Shown: piece after piece, positions 15,268 through 23,633 of the stretch
Position numbering within the stretch: position 1 is the first letter of the stretch
Layout: every line of letters starts with the position of its first letter
Assembly: GCA_035290185.1 (NCBI GenBank)
Contig: DATDUW010000022.1
Span: 32,428-96,427, forward strand
Direction: 5' to 3'
DNA length: 64,000 nt
From: DATDUW01 sp035290185
GTDB taxonomy: Bacteria > Patescibacteriota > Patescibacteriia > UBA9934 > GWF2-40-263
The notes under the pieces: generated by a model
Database searches by the model: none
Told to the model about the DNA's origin: nothing
Seen by the model: only the letters and a program-made list of their open reading frames with translations
Program-made: the position numbers and the translations under genes

Positions 15268-17346
15268 ATGCCTTCATCTTGGAAACGTCAGAAACGCCTT
15301 TCGGCCCACCGGGCCGCTCAGAGCTCTGTTGCGGGGAAACGATGGAAGACGTCGGTCTTGGCTGCTTTTTTTCTCGTTGCAACGGTCGGTTTGGCCGTTT
15401 TGAATTTTCCCAGTTCGTGGAATCGAGGCCTCGCCTCTGCCGGTTCTCTCGTCGGTCGTGACCTTTCGTTCGTAAATCTGTCCGAAAACCCTTTTCGTCT
15501 CGGTTTGGATCTGCAGGGAGGCACCCATCTGGTCTATGAAGCGGACATGGCCCAAATTCCTTCCGAAGATCGCGAGAATGCTCTTCAGGGCGCACGCGAC
15601 GTGATTGAACGACGTGTGAATGCCTTTGGGGTGGCTGAACCGGTTGTCCAGACAACATCCGCTGGAGGTTCCTATCGCGTTTTTGTGGAATTGGCGGGTG
15701 TTTTGGACGTGAAAGAAGCTATTAAACAGATCGGAGAAACGCCGATTTTGGAATTTAAGGAAGAGGGGCAACAGCTGGACCGTGCACCAACGGAAGAGGA
15801 AACAGCCGAGCTGGCGCGGCGGCAAAACGAAGATCGTGGGCGTGCCCAAGAGGTGTTTGTCAATGTACAGGCAGGCACAGATCCTGGCACGGCTCCGGAT
15901 GGAAAACCGTACACCTGGCAAAGCGTGAAGAGTGCGACTCTCTCCCTTGTGGCTTACGCCCCGATTCTCAAAGCTATCGAGGATGCCAGCACTCCTGCCG
16001 GAAGTCTTGTCACGTCTGTGATCGAGACGCCGGAAGGGTTGAACATCGTTCGATTCGTAAAAAAAGATCCGGCCAAAGAGCTGCTCCTCTCCCATCTCCT
16101 CATTTGTTTTGAAGGAAAGATGGCTTGTACGAATCCGATTCCGTCTTTGGAGGCGGCAACGAAAATTCGCGATCTCCGTGCGCAGGCGACTCCAGAAAAT
16201 TTTGCCGTGCTTGCGGATCAGAACTCAACAGACAGGACCACACCGGGCGGTGACCTCGGATGGTTGTCTCCTGGGCAGACCATTCCTGCCTTTGAATCCG
16301 CTGCTTCTGCCCTTTCCGTCGGGAATATTTCCGACGTTGTTGAAACAGATTTCGGCTATCATCTCATTTTCAAACGGGAAGAGCGCCCGGTGACCGTTTA
16401 TGCTTTTGAGCGGATCCTCCTTCCCCTTACATCGATAACGGATATCGTTCCACCTGCTTCGCCTTGGAAGAATACAGAGCTTTCGGGAAAGCAGCTGAAG
16501 CGCGCGACCGTCCAATTCGACCAGCAAACAGGGACACCGATGGTTTCCTTGCAATTCAACGATGAGGGTTCAAAGCTGTTTGGAGAGCTGACAGCCAAAA
16601 ATGTTGGGAAACCCGTTGCTATTTTTTTGGACGGAGCGCCGATCTCGACGCCGGTGGTCAATGAAGCCATTTATGGCGGGAGTGCGGTCATTACGGGAGA
16701 TTTTACCATTGAAGAGGCTAAAACACTGGCACAACGCCTGAATGCCGGAGCTTTGCCGGTTCCCGTTCAACTTCTTTCCCAAGAGACTGTCGGTCCAACG
16801 CTTGGCCTTGCTTCCCTGACTAAGAGTGTTCAAGCGGCTTTGATCGGATTTTTGTTGGTGTCGCTGTTTATGATTGTGGTCTATCGATTGCCTGGCGTTT
16901 TGGCAACTCTGGCTCTTGTTTTCTATGCCATGTTGAACCTGTTTATCTATCGGTTGTTCGGTGTGACCGTGACTCTGGCTGGCGTTGCCGGGCTTGTGCT
17001 TTCACTGGGGATTGCTGTGGATGCTAACGTCCTTATCTTTGAACGGTTTAAGGATGAGTTTCGATCCGGTCGTGACCTTGCCTCTTCTTTGGAAGAAGGG
17101 TTCAGGCGTGCCTGGCCGCCTATCCGCGACGGGCATGCGACAACGCTTATCAGCGCTCTGGTTCTATTCTCTTTCAGTTCGAGTTTTGTCAAAGGGTTTG
17201 CCTTAACGTTGGCCATCGGCGTTTTGCTCAGCCTTTTTACAGCCATTGTCGTCGTCCGTGCCTATTTGAGGACGATTCGGGGATGGCGGTGGTTTAAGGC
17301 CCCGTGGTTTTACCGCACGGGTCGGTCGTCTGTTTCTGAACGCTAG
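15268..17346 (+). CDS. secD: Protein translocase subunit SecD with an embedded parvulin-type rotamase domain
   Basis: 692 residues. TM1 is at about 31-48. GLDLQGGTHLVYEAD (75-89) is the SecD D1 motif, and the C-terminal five-helix membrane block carries AVDANVLIFERFKDE. Between them, about residues 272-372 (ELLLSHLLICFEGK, AVLADQNSTD, GGDLGWLSPGQTIPAFESAA, VETDFGYHLIFKREE) is a parvulin/PpiC-type prolyl isomerase domain inserted in the large extracytoplasmic region. SecD with SecF pulls translocating chains with the proton-motive force; the extra domain could fold clients as they emerge. secF follows 5 nt downstream. Confidence 0.93.
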   Translation: MPSSWKRQKRLSAHRAAQSSVAGKRWKTSVLAAFFLVATVGLAVLNFPSSWNRGLASAGSLVGRDLSFVNLSENPFRLGLDLQGGTHLVYEADMAQIPSEDRENALQGARDVIERRVNAFGVAEPVVQTTSAGGSYRVFVELAGVLDVKEAIKQIGETPILEFKEEGQQLDRAPTEEETAELARRQNEDRGRAQEVFVNVQAGTDPGTAPDGKPYTWQSVKSATLSLVAYAPILKAIEDASTPAGSLVTSVIETPEGLNIVRFVKKDPAKELLLSHLLICFEGKMACTNPIPSLEAATKIRDLRAQATPENFAVLADQNSTDRTTPGGDLGWLSPGQTIPAFESAASALSVGNISDVVETDFGYHLIFKREERPVTVYAFERILLPLTSITDIVPPASPWKNTELSGKQLKRATVQFDQQTGTPMVSLQFNDEGSKLFGELTAKNVGKPVAIFLDGAPISTPVVNEAIYGGSAVITGDFTIEEAKTLAQRLNAGALPVPVQLLSQETVGPTLGLASLTKSVQAALIGFLLVSLFMIVVYRLPGVLATLALVFYAMLNLFIYRLFGVTVTLAGVAGLVLSLGIAVDANVLIFERFKDEFRSGRDLASSLEEGFRRAWPPIRDGHATTLISALVLFSFSSSFVKGFALTLAIGVLLSLFTAIVVVRAYLRTIRGWRWFKAPWFYRTGRSSVSER

Positions 17347-17351
17347 TTTTT

Positions 17352-18269
17352 ATGTCTGTTATTTCTTCCTTTCCTTTTGTCCGTCTGCGCCGCGTTTGGT
17401 TTGCCTTTTCCGCGATGCTGATTCTGGCGAGCCTTGTGGTTCTCGCGGTTTTTGGTCTTCGCTTCAGCATTGATTTTACCGGAGGGAGTTTGCTTGAGGT
17501 CCGTTTTTCCGACGAGGTTCCCTCAACACAGGAGATCGGCACGCGAGCTTCCGAAGCTGGCTATGCTGCAGCCACCGTTCAAACGGCAGGAGTTGGAAAA
17601 GCGATTCTCCGCCTTCCAACGCTTTCGGAAGAGCAACACCAGGCCCTTCTCGGATCCCTTCAGCAGGCCTATTCCGGTCTGACGGAAGAACGGTTTGATT
17701 CCATTGGGCCTGCTATTAGCGGAGAGCTGCGCCGAAGCGCCTTTATCGGCGTCGGTGTTACCCTTTTCTTGATCGGTTCCTATATCGCTTGGGCGTTTCG
17801 GAAAGTTTCCGAGCCGGTTAAATCATGGAAATACGGGATACTGACGGTTTTGTGTGCTCTCCACGATGTGGTGGTTCCCCTCGGGGCGTTTGCACTCTTG
17901 GGAGCCTTTTTCCATTGGGAAGTGGGAACAGCCTTCATTGCTGCCCTTTTGACGATTCTTGGTTATTCGATCAGCGATACGGTCGTGGTTTTTGACCGGA
18001 CGCGGGAAAATCTGCTGCATCATCCGGAAGGGACGTTTGGGGACGTGGTGGAACGCAGTATCCGTCAGACGTTCGTCCGCTCCCTTAATACGAGTCTTAC
18101 GACCTTGTTAGCCCTGGCGGCCATTGCCGTGTGGGGAGGAGAAAGTACCCGTCCGTTTGCCGTGGCCTTGGGTATCGGCATTCTGATCGGGACTTATTCG
18201 TCCATTTTTATCGCGAGCCCCTTGCTCGTCTCTTGGGAAGAATGGCGGAGGAAGCGAAGGGTGGCTTGA
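17352..18269 (+). CDS. secF: Protein translocase subunit SecF
   Basis: 305 residues. TM1 is at about 17-36 with FSIDFTGGSLLEVRF (D1-type motif), a short periplasmic domain, and five more helices including ALHDVVVPLGAF and the D-TVVVFDRTRENL motif. It is the partner of SecD in the membrane and is cotranscribed with it. Length is normal. The C-terminus WEEWRRKRRVA is basic and cytoplasmic. Confidence 0.93.
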   Translation: MSVISSFPFVRLRRVWFAFSAMLILASLVVLAVFGLRFSIDFTGGSLLEVRFSDEVPSTQEIGTRASEAGYAAATVQTAGVGKAILRLPTLSEEQHQALLGSLQQAYSGLTEERFDSIGPAISGELRRSAFIGVGVTLFLIGSYIAWAFRKVSEPVKSWKYGILTVLCALHDVVVPLGAFALLGAFFHWEVGTAFIAALLTILGYSISDTVVVFDRTRENLLHHPEGTFGDVVERSIRQTFVRSLNTSLTTLLALAAIAVWGGESTRPFAVALGIGILIGTYSSIFIASPLLVSWEEWRRKRRVA

Positions 18270-18332
18270 GGAGGGCTCTTCTTTTCAGAAGGAGAAAAGT
18301 GATCGTAGGACGGTCGCTTTTTTCTTTTTCTG

Positions 18333-18341
18333 TGCTATACT
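18333..18341 (+). promoter_or_regulatory. Extended -10 promoter of the T4SS-like gene trio
   Basis: TG-C-TATACT ends 11 nt before the ATG at 18353. There is no clear -35. The resulting mRNA would have a leader of about 5 nt. Confidence 0.55.
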
Positions 18342-18352
18342 TTTTTCAGTCT

Positions 18353-20053
18353 ATGTTCGACATTTTGTTTTCGATTCCCGATCATTTTTCGTTTGAGGAA
18401 TTTTTCCGTCAGCCGATCGATGTCATTGTTTTTCAACTGATCCTTTTTTTTGGTTGGATTCCGTTCGTAGGTCTGCTTGTTTGGGGTTATCTTCAAACGT
18501 ACCTTCAGTTTAAGCAGGAAAAATACGTGAAGGGGTTAAAGAATATCATGCTGGCTATTGATGTTCCGCGCATGACCGAACAAAGCCCCAAGGCCATGGA
18601 GAACATGTTTGCGACCTTGCAGGGCGCATTTTCTACGCCGACCTGGAAGGAGAAGTGGATCCTGGGAAAGATGCCGGCGAAATTCAGTTTTGAGATCGTT
18701 TCACGGGACGGTTATACGCAGTTTTATGTCCGTTGCGAAACCAAGTACCGCGATCTCATTGAGGCTGGGATTTACGCCCAGTACCCGGATGCCCAAATTA
18801 TGGAAGCAGAAGACTACGTGACAGATGTCCCTTCGGAGTTTCCCGATAATGAATGGAATTTGTGGGGAACGGAACTCACTCTGGCAAAGGACGAGTTTAT
18901 GCCCATCCGGACCTGGCCCTTGTTTGAGCACCCTCTGACCCAGGAACTCAAGGATCCGCTGGCTATTATTTTGGAACAGATGGGACGTATGCGTCCAGGA
19001 GAGGTTTTTTGGTTTCAGATCCTTTGCGTTCCGTTCAGTCAGGAATGGAGGGAGGCCGGAATTAAGTATATCAGCAAGATTTACGGAATTAAGGAAACCG
19101 TAAAAAAATCCAAATGGGAAGAGGCCTTAGCCTCTACGCTCTGGCTTCCACACCAGGTTTTGGAAGAGACCACCGGAGCGAATTTGCTCGGATTGCTGGG
19201 GGTGAATTCCGGCGACCAAGCCAAGCCAAAAGACGAAGACATGTGGAAAGCCTTTAAAATTACGCTTCAGGAAAAGACTCAAGTGGAGGGGATTGCGAAT
19301 AAGGTTTCCAAACTGGGATTCAAAACGAAGATTCGCATGGTCTATGCGGCCAAAAAGTCGGTTTACAGTAAGGGAACCCGCGTGCCCTTTGTCAAAGGCA
19401 TGCTTTTGCAATTTTCCCACCAGGATTTGAATTCCTTTAAGATGGTGGGTTCTCAAATGCCAAAGGACGATTATTTTTGGCAGGCATGGTCTTATGGAAA
19501 GAGACAGACAAAATTGGTCAAAGCCTACAAGAGGCGTCTCTTGACCGTTGGTTCCACCCCAAAGATTTTGAACATTGAAGAGCTGGCTACTCTTTTTCAC
19601 TTCCCGTCTATTACCGTTAAAGCCCCGCTTATTAAGAAGACCGAGGCACGTCGCGCTGAGCCTCCGGTCGGGCTTCCCGTGGCTTTCGGGGATGAAAAAG
19701 ATCTTTTTTCGTCTTTTCCTCCGAAAGTTTCTGAACCAGTGTTTGTGCCTTCCTTGCCGGTAGAACCGCCTTTAGAACCAGAAATCCGTTTGCCTGGGCC
19801 GGCGGTCTCACCGCCCATCCGCCGGGTTGATCCCTCGCCCGCGCCAGTCAAAGAATCTTCTTTTTCCGTTTCTCTTCCTCCGGTTCCAGATCGGAAGAGC
19901 ACGATTCCGGATGCCATTCGAGTCTTGATTGAGCCGGGAGTGGAATTTGAGGATGTCATGCGAGCAAGATTAACGGACCAGACAGGAGGAAAAGCATCGA
20001 AAACGGACGTGGAAGACGAAGGAGGAAAACCGCCTGAAAATTTGCCCGTGTAA
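18353..20053 (+). CDS. Membrane protein paired with VirD4-like ATPases
   Basis: 566 residues. The N-terminus has a hydrophobic hairpin (about 24-50) and is then cytoplasmic. The central region (WKEKWILGKMPAKFSFEIVS, YVRCETKYRDLIEAGIYAQYP, MRPGEVFWFQILCVPFSQEW) resembles the membrane protein usually found next to VirD4/TraG-like ATPases in Patescibacteria. The last ~130 residues are Pro-rich and probably disordered. It lies 2 nt before the first ATPase gene, so translational coupling is likely. Function is unknown; a membrane anchor or assembly factor for the ATPases is inferred. Confidence 0.75.
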   Translation: MFDILFSIPDHFSFEEFFRQPIDVIVFQLILFFGWIPFVGLLVWGYLQTYLQFKQEKYVKGLKNIMLAIDVPRMTEQSPKAMENMFATLQGAFSTPTWKEKWILGKMPAKFSFEIVSRDGYTQFYVRCETKYRDLIEAGIYAQYPDAQIMEAEDYVTDVPSEFPDNEWNLWGTELTLAKDEFMPIRTWPLFEHPLTQELKDPLAIILEQMGRMRPGEVFWFQILCVPFSQEWREAGIKYISKIYGIKETVKKSKWEEALASTLWLPHQVLEETTGANLLGLLGVNSGDQAKPKDEDMWKAFKITLQEKTQVEGIANKVSKLGFKTKIRMVYAAKKSVYSKGTRVPFVKGMLLQFSHQDLNSFKMVGSQMPKDDYFWQAWSYGKRQTKLVKAYKRRLLTVGSTPKILNIEELATLFHFPSITVKAPLIKKTEARRAEPPVGLPVAFGDEKDLFSSFPPKVSEPVFVPSLPVEPPLEPEIRLPGPAVSPPIRRVDPSPAPVKESSFSVSLPPVPDRKSTIPDAIRVLIEPGVEFEDVMRARLTDQTGGKASKTDVEDEGGKPPENLPV

Positions 20054-20055
20054 TT

Positions 20056-22167
20056 ATGCCTGCTTACGAAGATCACGATCATGAGAAGGACGTCATCTAT
20101 TTTGCCGCGACGAATTATCGCAATCAGATGCGGAAATTTGGCATTCGCACGGATGATCGGCGTCGACACATGTATGTGATCGGGAAGACAGGCATGGGAA
20201 AGACGACGCTCCTCGAGAACATGATCTTGGCGGATATTTATAAGGGCCATGGATGTGCTTACGTTGATCCCCACGGGGACACGGCTGAAAAGATCATTGA
20301 TTTTATTCCGGAATGGAGACAGAAAGACGTTGTCTATTTCAATCCGTCCGATTTTGAATATCCGATGGGTTTTAATATTCTCGAGTCGTATGACCCCAAC
20401 ACCCGGCACGTTATTGCCGCCGGACTCATGGGGGTATTTAAAAAGATCTGGCCGGATGTGTGGAGCGCTCGCATGGAGTACATCCTCAACAATTCGATTT
20501 TGACGCTTTTGGAAAATCCAGGCAATACGCTTTTGGGGATCAATCGTCTGCTGGTTGATCGAGATTTTCGGGTAAAAATGGTTGGAAAGGTGAAGGATCC
20601 AGTGGTGAAATCCTTTTGGATCACGGAGTTTGAACAATGGGAGCCAAAGTTTCGCACCGAGGCTATTGCCCCGATTCAGAACAAGGTCGGACAGTTTCTT
20701 GCAACATCCCTTGTGAGAAACGTTGTTGCCCAGGTCACGTCGACCATTGTGCCGCGCAAGTTCATGGACGAGAGCAAAATTTTTATTGTCAATCTTTCTA
20801 AGGGACGGATCGGAGAAGATGCCATGAAACTTTTGGGTGGAATGCTCATTACGAAAATGCAACTTTCCGCCATGGAACGCGTAGACATCCCCGAGAAGGA
20901 ACGGCGAGACTTCTATCTCTATATCGATGAGTTTCAAAATTTTGCCACAGAGAGTTTTGCTTCCATTCTTTCTGAGGCTCGCAAATATCGGCTGGCTTTG
21001 ATCATGGCCCATCAATACATTGAACAGTTGACCGAAGAAGTCCGTGATGCTGTGTTCGGAAACGTCGGGTCTCTCCTTACTTTTCGTGTTGGTTCTCCGG
21101 ATGCGCTCTTTTTGGAAAATGAGTTCATGCCCACGTTTACGCATGAGGACTTGGTCAACCTGGCCAAATATGAAATTTACCTGCGGCTCATGATTAATGG
21201 GGTTGCCTCTGAGGCCTTCTCGGCCCTAACGTTGCCTCCGATTGCCCAAACAACGCATTCAACGGATTCGGTGATTGCAAGTTCGCGCGACCAATTCGCC
21301 AGGCGTCGATCCGACGTGGAAGCGGCGATTCTTCAATGGAGCGAGATGAACCCCGAAGAGACGGGAGCAGAGGAAGTGGAAAAGCTTTTCGATGAGGCCG
21401 ATGCCAAGCGCAAGGCTGCAAAAAAGTTTGGCAACCGGCCCGTGTTCGAATATGACTGTTCGCGCTGTGGCAAACACATGGTTTTGCCCGTAGAGTTGGA
21501 TAAGAGCCGGCCGATCTACTGCGAAACGTGTATTGAGGCTGTGCGAGAGGATCGCCGTCAAGGGAAAAAGCCGGAAGGAGCCGTTGGCTCCGCATCCTCC
21601 CCGAGTCCAGTCCCAACCCCCCAGACCGTTGTCAGCCCCGAGACGCCGCCGTTGGTTCCGCCGCCTCCGCCTCCTCCGACGGCCCCTGCTCCAGCAGTGA
21701 AGCCTTTGTCCGCTCCCAAGGCGCCTTCGTTACAAGCTGGGACATTCGTTGTAAAAAAAACAGAAGGAGAAATCAGTCTTGCCTCCCTTCAGGAAAAGAC
21801 AAAGACCCTGCCTGAGCCGTTGCCACCGCAACCTATTCCTTTAGAACTTCCGAAAACCGGAATGGATTTTCTCTCTTCTCAAAAAGCAAAGATTCCCCCT
21901 GTTTCTCCTCTGCCTGCTGCTGCGGCTGATCCTCTTTCTTCTTCGCAAAAACGGAAACGGCGGCATAAGCATTCCTCCTCCATCTCTTCGGCTTCTCCCC
22001 CTCCTCCATCCCCCCCGCTAGGATGGAAAAATGACCCGGCCCCCCGGCGACCCGGCCCGGCAAACCCCGTCTCCGGACCCCGTGTTTCCCCGCCCACGCC
22101 GGCATCTTCTGCCCCTGTCAAACCCCCTCCATCGCGTCCAGATCCCGGTGAAATTTTTCCCTGGTAG
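20056..22167 (+). CDS. VirD4/TraG-like conjugation-type ATPase with zinc ribbon and Pro-rich tail
   Basis: 703 residues. Walker A GKTGMGKTT (43-51), YVDPHGD, Walker B LYIDEFQNF (about 288-296) and MAHQYIEQL place it in the VirD4/TraG/HerA-like motor family of DNA or protein export. It has no N-terminal membrane helices, so it probably docks on the product of the preceding gene. A four-Cys zinc ribbon (CSRCGKHM ... YCETC, about 468-500) is followed by a ~190-residue Pro/Ala/Ser tail. No relaxase is near, so conjugation as such is not supported. Confidence 0.85.
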   Translation: MPAYEDHDHEKDVIYFAATNYRNQMRKFGIRTDDRRRHMYVIGKTGMGKTTLLENMILADIYKGHGCAYVDPHGDTAEKIIDFIPEWRQKDVVYFNPSDFEYPMGFNILESYDPNTRHVIAAGLMGVFKKIWPDVWSARMEYILNNSILTLLENPGNTLLGINRLLVDRDFRVKMVGKVKDPVVKSFWITEFEQWEPKFRTEAIAPIQNKVGQFLATSLVRNVVAQVTSTIVPRKFMDESKIFIVNLSKGRIGEDAMKLLGGMLITKMQLSAMERVDIPEKERRDFYLYIDEFQNFATESFASILSEARKYRLALIMAHQYIEQLTEEVRDAVFGNVGSLLTFRVGSPDALFLENEFMPTFTHEDLVNLAKYEIYLRLMINGVASEAFSALTLPPIAQTTHSTDSVIASSRDQFARRRSDVEAAILQWSEMNPEETGAEEVEKLFDEADAKRKAAKKFGNRPVFEYDCSRCGKHMVLPVELDKSRPIYCETCIEAVREDRRQGKKPEGAVGSASSPSPVPTPQTVVSPETPPLVPPPPPPPTAPAPAVKPLSAPKAPSLQAGTFVVKKTEGEISLASLQEKTKTLPEPLPPQPIPLELPKTGMDFLSSQKAKIPPVSPLPAAAADPLSSSQKRKRRHKHSSSISSASPPPPSPPLGWKNDPAPRRPGPANPVSGPRVSPPTPASSAPVKPPPSRPDPGEIFPW

Positions 22168-22182
22168 CCTTTTTTGACTCCT

Positions 22183-23595
22183 ATGCCCCCTGAAATTCAG
22201 GAAAATCTCGTCGCACGCCGTCACGAACCGCCGGCTGCGCTTCCCACCAAAGATAATACGCCTGTTGAAGAAATTTCGTTGTTCGGAAGAACGAATTTTA
22301 GTTCCGGCTATGTGGTGAAACGTCAAATTTTTGGTCTGAAACGACAGGATCGCATGCGGCACCTGTACGTGATCGGAAAAAGCGGGGTCGGAAAAACGAA
22401 ATTGCTTGAGCAACTCATCCGCGCGGACGCGTTTTTTGGTCACGGCGTTTGCGTGATCGATCCGCACGGCGATCTGGTTCAGAACATCCTTGATTTCATT
22501 CCAGAACACCGCCTGGAGGACGTGATGATCATCAATCCGGGGGACCGCGAATTTCCCATTGCCTTCAATCCGATTGCCAACGTGACCGAAGACGACCGCT
22601 TTCCCGTGACCAACGAGCTCATCGAAATTTTTAAAAAACAGTTCGGGTCTGATTGGAATCCGCGCATTGAACATCTGCTAAGGTTTACAACCCTGGCCAT
22701 GATCGATTTTCCGGGTGGAACCATTAACGGCATGGTGTCCCTCCTTTCCAGTGGTCGTTTCCGCAGCCGGGTGATCGAACACGTTAAGGATAGTGTCGTG
22801 CGCCGTTTTTGGGCCATTGAGTTTCCGGAGTGGTCGCAGCGCTACGATGCCGAGGCTGTGAGTCCCCTCTTGAATAAGTTGGGCCAGCTTTTGGCTGATC
22901 CCCTCATGCGCCGTATTTTTGGACAGCAGCAGAACCGGGTGGATTTCTTTGATCTCATGCAGCAGCGCCGGATCGTCCTGGTCAATTTGGCCAAGGGACT
23001 TTTGGGGGATGATGTCAGTTCTTTTTTCGGGGCCCTGGTTATTACCAAACTCAAGCAGTCAGCCATGAAACGCGTGACGCTCCCCCCTCATCTGCGTCTG
23101 CCGTTCTACCTCTACGTCGATGAGTTTCAAAATATCGCCACCAAGACGTTTGAAAACCTGTTGGCCGAGGCACGCAAGTTCGGCATCGCCATTACGGTAG
23201 CAAACCAAAATCTTTCACAACTCGACTATTCGTTGAAGGCTTCGTTGTTCGGGAATGTCGGATCCATCATTACGTTCCAGGTGGGGGCGGATGATGCAAA
23301 AATACTTCAGGATGAGCTGGCGCCGATTTTTGAATTTCGGGATATTATCAATCTGGGCGAGCGGGAGATTTACGTGAAGATGACGATTGAGGGAAAACGC
23401 TATGATCCGTTTTCCGCCGAGGTACTCGCCGTGAATGATTCCAAACACCCGTCCTATTTTGAACAGATTCTCCATCGGTCTCGAGAACGCTGCGCCATGC
23501 CGCGCGCAAGCGTAGAGGCTGCGCTGGCCCAGGAAGAACAGGAATCCAACGGTTTTCCGTCCGCACCGGTTTCTCAGGACGAGATTATTGTTTGA
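22183..23595 (+). CDS. Second VirD4/TraG-like ATPase
   Basis: 470 residues. Walker A GKSGVGKTK (65-73), IDPHGDLV, PIAFNP, Walker B YLYVDEFQNIA (about 308-318), and ANQNLSQLD. It is clearly a paralogue of the upstream ATPase but without the zinc ribbon and Pro-rich tail. The ATG at 22183 is chosen over the TTG at 22174. The two motors could act as a hetero-hexamer or serve different substrates. The Cys-rich array starts 38 nt downstream with its own promoter. Confidence 0.85.
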   Translation: MPPEIQENLVARRHEPPAALPTKDNTPVEEISLFGRTNFSSGYVVKRQIFGLKRQDRMRHLYVIGKSGVGKTKLLEQLIRADAFFGHGVCVIDPHGDLVQNILDFIPEHRLEDVMIINPGDREFPIAFNPIANVTEDDRFPVTNELIEIFKKQFGSDWNPRIEHLLRFTTLAMIDFPGGTINGMVSLLSSGRFRSRVIEHVKDSVVRRFWAIEFPEWSQRYDAEAVSPLLNKLGQLLADPLMRRIFGQQQNRVDFFDLMQQRRIVLVNLAKGLLGDDVSSFFGALVITKLKQSAMKRVTLPPHLRLPFYLYVDEFQNIATKTFENLLAEARKFGIAITVANQNLSQLDYSLKASLFGNVGSIITFQVGADDAKILQDELAPIFEFRDIINLGEREIYVKMTIEGKRYDPFSAEVLAVNDSKHPSYFEQILHRSRERCAMPRASVEAALAQEEQESNGFPSAPVSQDEIIV

Positions 23596-23619
23596 TTTGA
23601 TGAAAAGAAAAAATAGAAT
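23592..23619 (+). promoter_or_regulatory. Putative promoter of the Cys-rich array
   Basis: TTGATT, 16-nt spacer, TAGAAT (23614-23619), ending 14 nt before the ATG of the first paralogue. It overlaps the end of the upstream ATPase gene. Confidence 0.5.
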
Positions 23620-23633
23620 TGTGATTGTGGCCT

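Noticed and set aside
19597..21144. 515-codon minus-strand open frame opposite the VirD4-like ATPase gene
   Set aside because: The plus strand carries intact Walker motifs and the antisense translation shows no family features, so it is a shadow.
18353..23595. Integrative conjugative element
   Set aside because: No relaxase, integrase, pilus or mating-pair genes are present, and the tRNA-Asp at 37302 shows no duplicated 3' end that would mark an att site.
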